Origin: an uncultured bacterium
Lineage (GTDB): Bacteria; Pseudomonadota; Gammaproteobacteria; Burkholderiales; Burkholderiaceae_C
Assembly (NCBI GenBank): GCA_903830565.1
Contig: CAIKUF010000327.1
Location: 1-42,845 of the forward strand
Direction of reading: 5' to 3'
Length of the DNA: 42,845 nucleotides
Under the pieces are notes generated by a model, which saw only the letters and a program-made list of their open reading frames with translations, was not told where the DNA came from and did no database searches. The stretch's first letter is position 1. Every line of letters starts with the position of its first letter. Of the stretch, positions 1-8,790 are shown piece after piece. The position numbers were made by a program, and so were the translations under genes.

Positions 1-851
1 AAGGCCTGCCGGTGATCGCCGCCGCGGCCGACAAGGCGTGCGAGATCGTCGGCGCCGGCGCCATCACGCCGGAGATCGGCGCGCTTTCGTCCGGCACCAC
101 GGCCACCATCGCCATCACGACGCTGCGCTACGTCGAGGCGACGCCCTTCGTGCCGCCCTACCCCGCCGTGCTGCCGGGCCAGTACAACACCGAAGTGCAG
201 ATCTTTCGCGGCTACTGGATGGTGAACTGGTTCAAGGAGCAGTTCGGCCACCCCGAGCGCGCGGCGGCGGCGGCGGCGGGGGTCTCGCCCGAAGCGCTGC
301 TCGACCGCCTGGTCGCCAGCGTGCCGCCCGGCTCGCAAGGGCTGATGCTGCAGCCGTACTGGACGCCCGGCATCCGCAACCCCGGCCCGGATGCGCGCGG
401 CGCGGTGATCGGCTTCACCGACGCGCACACCCGCGCCCACCTGTACCGGGCCATCATCGAGGGCCTGGCCTACGCACTGCGCGAGGGCAAGGAGCGCATC
501 GAGGCGCGCAGCAAGGTGCGCATCACGAGCTTGCGCGTGTCGGGCGGCGGCTCGCAGTCCAACGCCGCGATGCAGGTCACCGCCGACGTCTTCAAACTGC
601 CCGCCGCGCGCCCGCACACGTATGAAACGTCGGCGCTGGGCGCGGCGATCACCGGCGCCGTGGGCCTCGGCCTGCATCGCGATTTCGAGACCGCGGTGGC
701 AGCGATGACGCGCCTCGGGCCGAGCTTCGAGCCTAACGCCGCAAATGCGGCGATGTACGACGCGCTCTACAGCCGCGTCTACCGCCGCATGTACGAGCGG
801 CTGGCGCCGCTGTATGCGCAGTTGGGGGAGATCCTGCCGCCACAAGCGTAG
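1..851 (+). CDS. FGGY-family carbohydrate kinase, C-terminal part (5' end outside window)
   Basis: This is the C-terminal half of an ATP-dependent sugar kinase of the FGGY (xylulokinase/glycerol kinase) family, which phosphorylates a pentose or related polyol in the cytoplasm. The open frame runs in from the window edge; the GTG at position 12 is only an internal valine. The visible part holds the ATP-side FGGY_C domain: a LSSGTTATIAI segment near the start, and a glycine-rich GGGSQSNAAMQ stretch followed by ETSALGAAITGAVGLG, typical of the family's nucleotide-binding C-terminal motif. About 280 residues are present of a usual 490-530, so the substrate-binding N-terminal domain is missing. 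The exact sugar cannot be told from this half, so no symbol is given. No sugar transporter or isomerase lies on the visible side. Confidence 0.85.
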   Translation, partial: GLPVIAAAADKACEIVGAGAITPEIGALSSGTTATIAITTLRYVEATPFVPPYPAVLPGQYNTEVQIFRGYWMVNWFKEQFGHPERAAAAAAGVSPEALLDRLVASVPPGSQGLMLQPYWTPGIRNPGPDARGAVIGFTDAHTRAHLYRAIIEGLAYALREGKERIEARSKVRITSLRVSGGGSQSNAAMQVTADVFKLPAARPHTYETSALGAAITGAVGLGLHRDFETAVAAMTRLGPSFEPNAANAAMYDALYSRVYRRMYERLAPLYAQLGEILPPQA

Positions 852-1104
852 GTTGCGCTCCAGAGCGTCTACGCGGGCATCTCATCGCTGGCGTCTGCCG
901 CCTTGGGCCGCAAACTCGTGAGACCCGCTTGGCGACGGGTTGCAGGCGTGCATCGCGAGCCTCCTGGCTACACCAGGGCCCGGCAATCGCATCGACACAA
1001 GCGCGGGAGCGTGACAAAGTCATCGCATGCGGCACGATCTTGCCGCGCCAATAGGTTGCATTGCGGAGATAGCGGACCGATGCGATGTTCAAATCAGGCC
1101 CGCT

Positions 1105-1761
1105 ATGTAAGTCATCCGTCGTGCCCTCCTTTCGCTCGGGTTCTGCCTCATCGGCGGCAGCGCGTTTGCGCTGGTCACGTACGACACGCTCGGGTCGGAC
1201 AACGCATGCGTGTCGAACCGTGGATGGTCCATCGGCGGCACAACGTCGTTTCACTATTCCATGGCCGCGAATCAGTTCACGGCGTTGCAAACCGGCGCAC
1301 TGAGCAGGATTTCGTTGTCGCTGCTCGTTTCGCACCCGGCGCTGTCGCAGACCTTCGTCGAAATCTTTGCCGACAATGCCGGGGCACCGGGAGCGGCCCT
1401 GGCCTCGGCGAACATCGCGTTTCCAAGCTCCGGCCGACAGTGGAGCGGCATTGTCGACGTCAACTTCGACGGCTCGTATCAACTGTTGTCGGGGTCGACG
1501 TACTGGGTCGGCGTCGGCGGCAACGACTTCGAGGGGGGCGGCATCTGGTTCTTCAACAATCGTGGCCTCACCACCTTGCACCTTTCGAGCATCTCGCCGA
1601 CATGGGATCCCTACGGGACGATCGATCTGAACCCCGCCGGGGCGATTCGCATCGAGGTCTCATCGGTCCCGGAACCGAGCTCCGCAGGCCTTCTGGCGGC
1701 CGGCTTGCTCGCCGTCCTTCTGCTTCGCGTACGCGGCAAACGCGACCTGTCCGGCGATTGA
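1105..1761 (+). pseudogene. PEP-CTERM exported protein with a stop at codon 2
   Basis: The 3' end encodes a PEP-CTERM sorting signal: VPEPSS, a hydrophobic helix (AGLLAAGLLAVLLL) and a basic tail (RVRGKR). Such proteins are exported and processed by an EpsH/XrtA-type exosortase, usually in exopolysaccharide-making bacteria. The middle is a beta-rich secreted domain with no family I recognise. Immediately after ATG-TAA at 1105-1110 the same frame reads VIRRALLSLGFCLIGGSAFA, a clean Sec signal peptide ending in an AxA-like cleavage site. With a lysine codon in place of the TAA the protein would start MKVIRRALL, so a one-base AAA-to-TAA change probably silenced it. The next in-frame start, GTG 1210, would remove the whole signal peptide and defeat the sorting signal. 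The 253 bases upstream hold no gene that I can see. Confidence 0.65.
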
Positions 1762-1827
1762 AATCTTCTGCCGAGCAAGCCGGACCGATTCGGTTGCGCT
1801 GCTCAACGCGTTGCGCATCGAGCGCGG

Positions 1828-2819
1828 TCAGGCGTAGTTCAGCTCGCTCGCCTTGCCGCGAAACACCCGGTACGAGAACACCGTGTAGCCGACGATCGCC
1901 GGCAGTGTGATGACGACGCCGATCAGGATCACCTTCAGCGCCGCCGGGCTGCTCGCGGCCTGCCAGACGGTCAGGCGGTCGATCACGATGTAGGGGTAGA
2001 GGCTGTAGGCGAGGCCCAGGAAGCCAAGCAAGAAGACGCCGACCATCAATGCGAGGGGCAGCCAGCACAGCGGGCCGCGAACGATGCGCGTTGCGAGCAC
2101 ACCGCGCAATGCGAGCAGCGCCAGCGCCGTCATCAGCGGGATGGCCGAGAGCGCGATCAGCGCCGGCAGCGTGAACCAGCGCTCGCGCACCGTGGCGCTG
2201 ATCCACGGCGTGGCCAGCGAGATCAGCACCAGCCCGCCGACCATCGGCAACCAGGCCGCTTTGGCCCACTCGATGGCCTTGGCTTGCAGCGCGTCCTCGG
2301 TCTTCATGATGAGCCAGGACGCGCCCATCAGCACGTAGGCCATCGGCAGCGCGGCGGCGATCGCGGCCGCGAAGAGCGGGTAGTTCCAGCCCTCGCCGAA
2401 GCCGCTGACGTAGCGGCCCAGCATCCAACCTTGCGCCACCGCGGCCAGCGTCGAGCCGGCGAAGAAGAGAGCGTCCCACAGCGGCTTGTGGTCGGCGCGG
2501 GCCTTGACCCGAAAGTCGAACGCCACGCCGCGCAGCGTCAAGCCAATGAGCATCAGCGCGACCGGCAGGTACAGTGCCGTCAGCACGACGCCGTGCGCCT
2601 TCGGGAAGGCGACCAGCAAGATGCCGATGCCGAGCACGAGCCAGGTTTCGTTGGCGTCCCAGAACGGGCCGATGGAGGCGATCATCACGTCTTTCTCGGC
2701 CGGTTTTGCAAGCTGCAGCAATATGCCCACGCCGAGGTCGTAGCCGTCGCTGACGACATAGACGAGCATCGCGATGCCCATCAAGCCCATGAAGATCACT
2801 GGCAGGGATTCGTCGAAAC

Positions 2820-2823
<4 letters not shown>
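1828..2823 (-). CDS. cydB: Cytochrome bd-type quinol oxidase subunit II
   Basis: Subunit II of a bd-type quinol oxidase, the membrane partner that stabilises the haem-carrying subunit I of this terminal oxidase. The 331-residue product starts MSFDESLPVIFMGLMG and has the family signature SDGYDLGVGILL, then PFWDANETWLVLG near residues 60-72, followed by seven or more hydrophobic helices. The length is normal for the family (about 335). Its ATG overlaps the stop of the upstream cydA by four bases (ATGA), so the two are translationally coupled. No cydX-like small gene follows; the neighbour is the convergent PEP-CTERM gene. Strong family match; the CIO-type label rests on subunit I. Confidence 0.95.
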
Positions 2824-4187
<1,364 letters not shown>

Positions 4188-4428
4188 GAGGCCTTTCGTT
4201 CACTGGGCAGCGCGGGGCTGCCGTGAAACGATTATCGACCGCTTCGCGCGCAGCGCGACGGCGTTCGCGTTTGGCCTCGGGGCGAAGAGGGCGGCTCGCG
4301 CCAACCGTCCAGGCCCGCTGTTCGGTTGATCGCAAACGACACAGCCGCAGGCGCCGGCACGCGTCTCGCAATGAGAGCCTCGAACTCCCAACCCGGGATG
4401 AGGCATCAGCGGCAGGTCGAGGCCCAGC

Positions 4429-4548
4429 GCCAAGCACGCCGCGCTCGCGCAGGCAAACAAGGACGCTGCCGAGGCCGATCTGAAGGTGCTGGTGGCGAAG
4501 ATCGGCGCCTGCCCGCGCGACGAATTGTCGGCGGCCAGCATCAAGCCT
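4429..4548 (+). pseudogene. nifB: nifB remnant (C-terminal NifX-like domain fragment)
   Basis: A short coding scrap reads ADLKVLVAKIGACPRDELSA then ASIKP. The VLVAKIGxCPxxxLxxAGI pattern is the hallmark of the C-terminal NifX/NafY-like domain of NifB, the radical-SAM protein that makes the NifB-co precursor of the nitrogenase cofactor. Only about 35 residues are recognisable; the SAM domain upstream and the last 30-40 residues downstream are gone, so it cannot be functional. The fdxN-like fragment that follows at the usual distance, with its own ribosome binding site, reproduces the common nifB-fdxN order and strengthens the call. Family assignment is from motif memory and no search was run. 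Confidence 0.6.
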
Positions 4549-4573
4549 TCGTTGACCCGTCAAGGAGTTCGTC

Positions 4574-4696
4574 GTGGCTCACAAGATCATTGCCGACAAT
4601 TGCACCGCCTGTTCGGCCTGCGAGCCCGAGTGCCCGAACGTCGCCATCCGCGACAAGGCAGGCACCTACGTCATCAACCCGAACCAGTGCACTGAG
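4574..4696 (+). pseudogene. fdxN: fdxN-like 2[4Fe-4S] ferredoxin, 5' fragment
   Basis: The first 41 residues are a clean start of a nif-type bacterial ferredoxin: [20 protein letters not shown], then [19 protein letters not shown]. The first cluster motif CxxCxxCxxxCP is complete, and the second cluster begins with Cys-Thr-Glu, where the fragment breaks off at about 4696. The start is GTG with a good AAGGAG six bases upstream (4562-4567). Intact members run to about 65-95 residues and complete a second 4Fe-4S site, which is lost here. The continuing frame is unrelated, low-complexity translation. Such ferredoxins pass electrons to nitrogenase assembly or to nitrogenase; this one is a relic. 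Confidence 0.7.
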
Positions 4697-4697
4697 T

Positions 4698-4934
4698 GGC
4701 TTCGTGTTCCCCGGCTTCCGCTTCAACGACCCGCTGCCGCGCGCGTTGGCGCGCCAGATCAGCAAGCGCAGCGCGGGCCCGCACTATGCCGTGCTGGAGG
4801 TTGAGCCGACACGCATGGAAGCGCGCTTCCTCGCCGAGCAAGGCATCACGCGCTTTGCGATGCCGTTGGCGGACGCGGCAGCGAAGCTGATCGGCGGGGC
4901 AACGCACCGCGGATGCAACCCGACGAGTGCCTGA
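4698..4934 (+). pseudogene. 3' fragment of an unidentified protein, possibly a SIR2-like domain
   Basis: Directly at the break of the ferredoxin, a different frame reads [20 protein letters not shown] and later [20 protein letters not shown], then GITRF, ending in a TGA. Protein-like composition begins only at the junction, so this is the tail of another gene joined by deletion. The order 'F(L)GF.F.DP..R.L' followed by 'HYAVL..P....FL...GI' resembles the C-terminal part of SIR2-like NAD-binding domains found in phage-defence proteins. That resemblance is from memory and weak. No start codon or N-terminal domain remains, so it is not functional. Confidence 0.35.
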
Positions 4935-5024
4935 CCGACCGCGACGCCAAGGTGCGCGTGGGCGGTTGCTGCTTTGACCGGTCGGGGTAATTTGCCGATC
5001 GCGAACCGCGGGCGCGGCGCGCGG

Positions 5025-5357
5025 CTACGACCGCCGCGGCGCCTGTTTGCGAACGCCCAAAGTGCGCCTGCGCGCGGCCAACGCCAGCGCGCCCAAGCCG
5101 GCCAGCATCAGGGCGTAGCTTTGCGGCTCGGGGACGGGCGTCAGCAAGAACGCCCCCCCTCCTAGTCCTGGGGTGGTGTTCTCGAAGTCGCCCACGATCC
5201 AGCCGTTGTTGTTGATGTCCAGGGCGTTTGACAGACGCCAGCCCGCACTCACGGCAGCGGCGTCCAGGAAGCTGTTCAGGTCGATCGCTTCGCTGGTGGC
5301 GTCATTCCAAAGTGCGGCGCTTTGCTTGCCCTGACCGAAGTCGAGGTTACCGACGAC
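5025..5357 (-). pseudogene. PEP-CTERM protein, C-terminal fragment
   Basis: The last 110 or so codons of an exported PEP-CTERM protein. The end reads PVPEPQSYALMLAGLGALAL followed by AARRR, a textbook Pro-Glu-Pro motif, membrane helix and arginine cluster. Before it, segments such as QSAALWNDATSEAIDLNSFL and LDINNNGWIVGDFENT match the repeated 'ALW...DLN.. / A.DIN..G.IVG' units of secreted HAF-repeat proteins that often carry this sorting tag. Upstream of about 5357 the frame turns into the antisense of a LanC-like gene, so the signal peptide and most repeats are gone. It is the second PEP-CTERM gene in this window and the second one broken. Confidence 0.7.
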
Positions 5358-5408
5358 CTGCCCGGCGAGGCGTGGGGGAAGGACTCCGTTTCGTATACGC
5401 TCGGCGGC

Positions 5409-5846
5409 ATGCAGGAACTCTTCGACCCGGCGCGCCATGAGGCACTCACTGTCCTGACCTGGCGTCCGGACCTCGCACATCGCGCGATCGAACGCATCTG
5501 CGCGGCGGCCGAGGATGAATTCGACGAATTGCAAGGAAGCTGGCTGTTGCACCCGGAGGACGAGCCTGCGCAGCCTGGGGCCTGATCAGTGAACCTTTAC
5601 TGGGGTGCCACCGGCGTCGTGTGGGCCCTGTGCCACTTGGCAACAGCAGACGCCGTCCGTCTCAGGCGCGACTACACGCGCTGGATCGAACGCTATCTCG
5701 ACGGCGTGCGAGAAGAAGCGGCTGGCGAGCAGCATGGGAGCGCCTCCTACTTTTTCGGTGAGAGTTCCGCTCTTCTGCTCGCATGGATGCAAACGCGTCG
5801 AAGAGACTTCGCGGATCGTCTACATGCTGTCGTACAGGGCAGCTAA
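5409..5846 (+). pseudogene. LanC-like protein, truncated and interrupted by an in-frame TGA
   Basis: The frame begins MQELFDPARHEALTVLTW and, after an in-frame TGA at 5583-5585, continues SVNLYWGATGVVWALCHLAT and later SASYFFGESSALLLAWM. This is the N-terminal third of a lanthionine-synthetase-C-like (LanC-like) protein, a family of about 380-400 residues with an alpha-toroid fold and a Zn site near the C terminus. Both sides of the TGA are in the same frame and belong to the same domain, so it is a nonsense mutation rather than two genes. The frame ends at 5846 with the zinc-binding half absent. No lantibiotic precursor or LanB/LanM partner lies nearby. The 230 bases after it hold only one short open stretch I cannot assign. 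Confidence 0.55.
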
Positions 5847-6076
5847 GCATTGAAGTCCTTGCGGGAGCCGTCAAGACGACCGCGCTGGCCGTTGGTGTCG
5901 CCACCGCCCGCGGCCGCGGGCTGGCGGTTCAGATGCCGGCGACCTTCGGCACCGTAGTGTGAGCCTGAGTAGCCCGCAACCCGTTCGAGTCCAGTCCGAG
6001 CGGCCTTGCCACTGCGGGCCGGCTGGCCGACATTTCACGGGCGCTGGGTTCGCGTTCGCTCAACCGGCGGCCTACC

Positions 6077-7093
6077 TCAGCGTTTGGCGGGCGCTTGTTG
6101 CAGTTTCTCCACGTCGCCCTCGAGGCTGTTCACGCGGCTTTGCAGCGAAGCGATCTTGCCGTTGAGCGCACCCACGTTGACGAAGACCTCGTTCTCTGCC
6201 GGCGCGGACAGCACGCCCGCGTAGCCCAGCCAAGACGGCTCGTAGACCTTGACATTGCTGAACCCCAGGTCGCGCAGCACCGTCGCAGTCTCCGAAGCGC
6301 GCACGCCACTCTGGCAATAGACGACGGTCTCCTTGGCCGGGTCGAGCTTGGAATAGAGCGCCTTCAACTGGTCGGCGGGCTTGATCGCCATGCCGTCCTT
6401 GTTCGTCACCTGCTTGGCCGCCAGTTTGGCCGGCGTCGCCGGGTCGATCCAATTGCTTTCGTAGGGAATGTTGACCGCGCCCGCGACGTGACCACCGCGG
6501 ATGGCGCGGATGTCGTCACCCGAGAATTCCTTCGGTGTGCGCGCGTCGACGATCTGTGCGCCGCCAGCGCGCACACGCTGCACGACCTCCGGCGTCCACA
6601 GCGAGCCTGCGCGTGCATCGCTCAGGGTCAAGGTGACCGGCGGCAGGCGCGTCGGCTGGGTGCTCACCGGCTTCGCGGCAGCCTTCCAGTCGTCGATGCC
6701 GCCGTGGTAAACCTTGGCGTGCTTGCCGCCGTAATACTCGAGCATGCGCGCGCCGTAGTAGGCAAAGGGATCGCCCTTGCTCGAATACACGATCACGTCG
6801 CGCTTGAGGATGTCGATGCCGGCGTTGCCGAAGAGTTGCGCCGCCACGGCCGCAGACGGCGGGTCTTCGCGGTTGGGGTCGCGGAAGAGGTCACCCGCAG
6901 CGCCGAAGTTGACGGCACCCGCGATATGGCCCTCTGCGTACGAGTCCGCGTCGCGGGCATCCCAGACGATGGCGCCCCGTTGCATGGCCTGCTCGACCGC
7001 AGCGGTGTCGACGATGAGCGATTCAGCATGGGACACCTGGGCGCACAGCACGATCAAAGCGCTGGCCGCCAGGCGAAGGAATTGAGGACTCAC
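6077..7093 (-). CDS. Periplasmic double-domain rhodanese (sulfurtransferase) with C-terminal coiled coil
   Basis: A 338-residue exported sulfurtransferase. The GTG at 7093 is chosen because AGGAGA lies six bases before it and it gives a clean signal peptide (SPQFLRLAASALIVLCAQVS, cleaved after SHA). Two rhodanese domains follow: residues 30-140, whose active-site position reads VYSSKGDPF with Ser instead of Cys and so is probably inactive, and residues 165-295, with the active loop YCQSGVRASE (Cys260). The last 35 residues (VGALNGKIASLQSRVNSLEG) form a short coiled coil, suggesting oligomers or docking. Rhodaneses carry sulfane sulfur as a cysteine persulfide. It lies 80 bases downstream of two YeeE/YedE permease genes on the same strand, so it likely donates to or accepts from that pair at the periplasmic face. 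Confidence 0.88.
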   Translation of the reverse strand: MSPQFLRLAASALIVLCAQVSHAESLIVDTAAVEQAMQRGAIVWDARDADSYAEGHIAGAVNFGAAGDLFRDPNREDPPSAAVAAQLFGNAGIDILKRDVIVYSSKGDPFAYYGARMLEYYGGKHAKVYHGGIDDWKAAAKPVSTQPTRLPPVTLTLSDARAGSLWTPEVVQRVRAGGAQIVDARTPKEFSGDDIRAIRGGHVAGAVNIPYESNWIDPATPAKLAAKQVTNKDGMAIKPADQLKALYSKLDPAKETVVYCQSGVRASETATVLRDLGFSNVKVYEPSWLGYAGVLSAPAENEVFVNVGALNGKIASLQSRVNSLEGDVEKLQQAPAKR

Positions 7094-7173
7094 GGGAGAT
7101 CTCCTGTCGGGCCGGGCCACCCGCTATGAGAAAAGTGCTGGCGCCGGCCCATGGCGCCGCGCGGACGAAGGCG

Positions 7174-7770
7174 TCAGACCTTCGGACGTAGTGCTGCGAA
7201 GCGCCTCTCGAGCGCCGCCATCCCCCACGCGCCGAGGCCCAGGATGGCGACGAACAACAGCGTCCACCAGCCCATGCCGATGCCGGTCACCGCGGGCAGC
7301 GTGCGTTCGCCAATGGCCGTGGCCTTGTACCAGTCGTCGAGTTGGGGCGTGTACTCGGCATAAGCCCAGACGCCGCCGAGCATGCCGAGCGCGAACACCA
7401 TGCCGTCCTTGCGGCCGGTGGCAATCGCCGCCATCGAGGTGCCGGGGCAATACCCCCCGACGACGAAGCCGGCGCCGAACAGCAGGCCGCCCAGCAACTG
7501 CGCCGTCACGTTGGTGGGCTCGACATAGAGCTGCGACAGGTCGAGCGTGCCGATGGCCGACAGCACGAACAGCCCGACCATTGTCGTCACGACGGCCGAG
7601 AACATCACCTTCACGACTGCCATGTCGTAGAAGTAGAACACCGCGGTCAGCTTGCGCGCGCTGCCGAAACCGGCGCGCTCCAGCGCGAAGCCGAAGCCCG
7701 CGCCCAGAGCCACTGCGATGGCCAGCTCGGCGCCGACGGAGAACTCGATGGCAGACGATAAGGGCAACAT
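7174..7770 (-). CDS. YeeE/YedE-family membrane protein, second half-size subunit
   Basis: A 198-residue membrane protein of the YeeE/YedE family, whose characterised member TsuA imports thiosulfate. Full-length members have about nine helices with three conserved cysteines; here the job is split over two adjacent half-size proteins. This half has the signature GFGFALERAGFGSARKL near residue 25 and GAGFVVGGYCPGTSMAAIAT near residue 110, whose Cys is one of the conserved relay cysteines. ATG 7770 is preferred over the GTG at 7779 because the latter overlaps the AAGGAGT binding site. Its start shares one base with the stop of the previous gene (TGATG), so they are coupled. Likely substrate: thiosulfate or another sulfane compound (family inference). 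Confidence 0.85.
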   Translation of the reverse strand: MLPLSSAIEFSVGAELAIAVALGAGFGFALERAGFGSARKLTAVFYFYDMAVVKVMFSAVVTTMVGLFVLSAIGTLDLSQLYVEPTNVTAQLLGGLLFGAGFVVGGYCPGTSMAAIATGRKDGMVFALGMLGGVWAYAEYTPQLDDWYKATAIGERTLPAVTGIGMGWWTLLFVAILGLGAWGMAALERRFAALRPKV

Positions 7771-8330
7771 CACAACCACTCCTTGCGAACGAAGTACGCG
7801 ACGCCATAGGCGGCGGCGAAGACCGCACCCATGAACACCAGGCTGCCGACATTGAGGATGGAACTTCCGGTGAGCGCCTGCCCGCTGGTGCAGCCCTTGG
7901 CGAGCTTGGCGCCGTAGGCGGCGACGAAGCCGCCGACGAACGCGAGCGCGAGGCGCTGGCTGTCGGTCACCCTCGGGCCGCGCTCAACCGTGAAGCTGAA
8001 TCGATGCGCCTGCCAGCCCGAGAGGGCCGCCCCGATCAGCGTGCCGACGAGGAGAAACAAGGTCCAGTTCAGCAGTGGCGCGCCCTCGTTCCAGTACTTG
8101 AGGTGGACGACGCTCGATGACACGTGGGACGGCGTGACCACACCGGCGAGCCATGTCGCCAGCGCGGCAAAGCCGGCGGTCGCACCCAGGCCGCGGCCGG
8201 TGACGAGGTAGGTGGCGAGCAGCACCAGGCCGAGCAGAAAGCCGGCCAGGTACGGATTCAGGAACGGACTCGGCGCGTGCGTGGCGGCCTGCCCGGCGGC
8301 GCCGATGCGTGGCTGCGTCAATGTGCTCAT
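7770..8330 (-). CDS. YeeE/YedE-family membrane protein, first half-size subunit
   Basis: A 186-residue membrane protein, the partner of the next gene. It has four to five hydrophobic segments and the family motif KLAKGCTSGQALTGSS near residues 143-158, with the conserved cysteine of the sulfur pathway. The central stretch FLLVGTLIGAALSGWQAHRF is typical of the family. Together the two halves would rebuild the two-fold pore of TsuA-type transporters. It is the first gene of a minus-strand operon (this gene, the second half, the double rhodanese). The promoter region between it and the divergent small gene holds the palindrome ATAC-N8-GTAT 17 bases before the start codon, well placed for repression. 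Confidence 0.85.
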   Translation of the reverse strand: MSTLTQPRIGAAGQAATHAPSPFLNPYLAGFLLGLVLLATYLVTGRGLGATAGFAALATWLAGVVTPSHVSSSVVHLKYWNEGAPLLNWTLFLLVGTLIGAALSGWQAHRFSFTVERGPRVTDSQRLALAFVGGFVAAYGAKLAKGCTSGQALTGSSILNVGSLVFMGAVFAAAYGVAYFVRKEWL

Positions 8331-8346
8331 GGTGCGATGAACTCCT

Positions 8347-8362
8347 ATACCCGTAATCGTAT
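8347..8362. promoter_or_regulatory. Putative CsoR/CstR-type operator (ATAC-N8-GTAT)
   Basis: The sequence ATAC-CCGTAATC-GTAT is an inverted repeat with an eight-base centre, 17 bases upstream of the first YeeE gene. A second site with the same layout (ATAC-CCCATAGG-GTAC) lies beside the CsoR-like gene. C-tract/G-tract palindromes of this shape are described for CsoR, CstR and RcnR family repressors. The right half is degenerate (no G-tract), so affinity might be lower. Inferred from symmetry and placement only. Confidence 0.45.
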
Positions 8363-8484
8363 ACTCGCGCGTCTGGCGGCGGGCGATTTGATGCGTCTGT
8401 TTCCGAGGACCCTGGTTGCGCGAACCCGCGCAAGCTCAGAGTTCGCGGTTTGTTCGAGCGGGCCCCTGGCCAGCGGTCGAGCAT

Positions 8485-8494
8485 CCCCCCCCCC
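8485..8494. repeat. Homopolymeric C10 tract
   Basis: Ten consecutive C residues lie 50 bases upstream of the start codon of the small exported GGC protein. Tracts of this length slip in replication and, in promoter regions, can change spacing and expression. No -35/-10 pair that it would separate is clear by eye. Confidence 0.6.
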
Positions 8495-8543
8495 GAATCA
8501 TCTTTCACGCGGCGTCAAGTCGCTCAACCTTTGGAGAGAACTC

Positions 8544-8732
8544 ATGAAGAAACTGATCTTGGCTCTGTGTGTCGCGCTGTACTCGCTGTCGGGCACGTCG
8601 GCCTATGCGGCTGACCCGGCGAAGGCCGAACCGGCCAAGCCAGCCGCCTCGAAGGCCGGCGACAAGTCGGCTTCGGCCGCAACGCCAGCTTCCGCCCCGG
8701 CGAAGAAGAAAGAAAAGAAAGGCGGCTGCTGA
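8544..8732 (+). CDS. Small exported Lys/Ala-rich peptide ending in Gly-Gly-Cys
   Basis: A 62-residue protein with a good ribosome site (TTGGAGAG) seven bases before the ATG. Residues 1-22 form a Sec signal peptide (MKKLILALCVALYSLSGTSA, cut near YAA). The mature part is disordered, built of Ala/Pro/Lys/Ser (AKAEPAKPAASKAGDKSASA), and ends in PAKKKEKKGGC. After export the C-terminal Cys would be its only cysteine. A terminal Gly-Gly-Cys on a flexible basic arm recalls the swinging sulfur arm of SoxY (GGCGG); a carrier role between the rhodaneses, permeases and molybdoenzyme is my inference. I know no named family for it. It is divergent from the YeeE operon, sharing its regulatory region, and is followed by a strong terminator. 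It could alternatively bind metal or be lipid- or disulfide-anchored. Confidence 0.8.
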   Translation: MKKLILALCVALYSLSGTSAYAADPAKAEPAKPAASKAGDKSASAATPASAPAKKKEKKGGC

Positions 8733-8754
8733 CACCGGTTGACGCTTCAAGACG

Positions 8755-8785
8755 AACGGGGAAGGCGAAGGACGTCCCCGTTTTT
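8755..8785 (+). terminator. Rho-independent terminator after the small GGC-peptide gene
   Basis: AACGGGGA, a twelve-base loop, then TCCCCGTT, followed by a T run (TTTTT, 8781-8785). The stem is perfect over eight pairs and sits 22 bases after the stop codon, so the small gene is probably a single-gene transcript. The convergent rhodanese gene ends five bases beyond. Confidence 0.8.
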
Positions 8786-8790
8786 CATGG

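Noticed and set aside
4326-4339. FNR/ANR box upstream of cydA (TTGAT then AACGA)
   Set aside because: Only one half-site fits; the right half lacks ATCAA.
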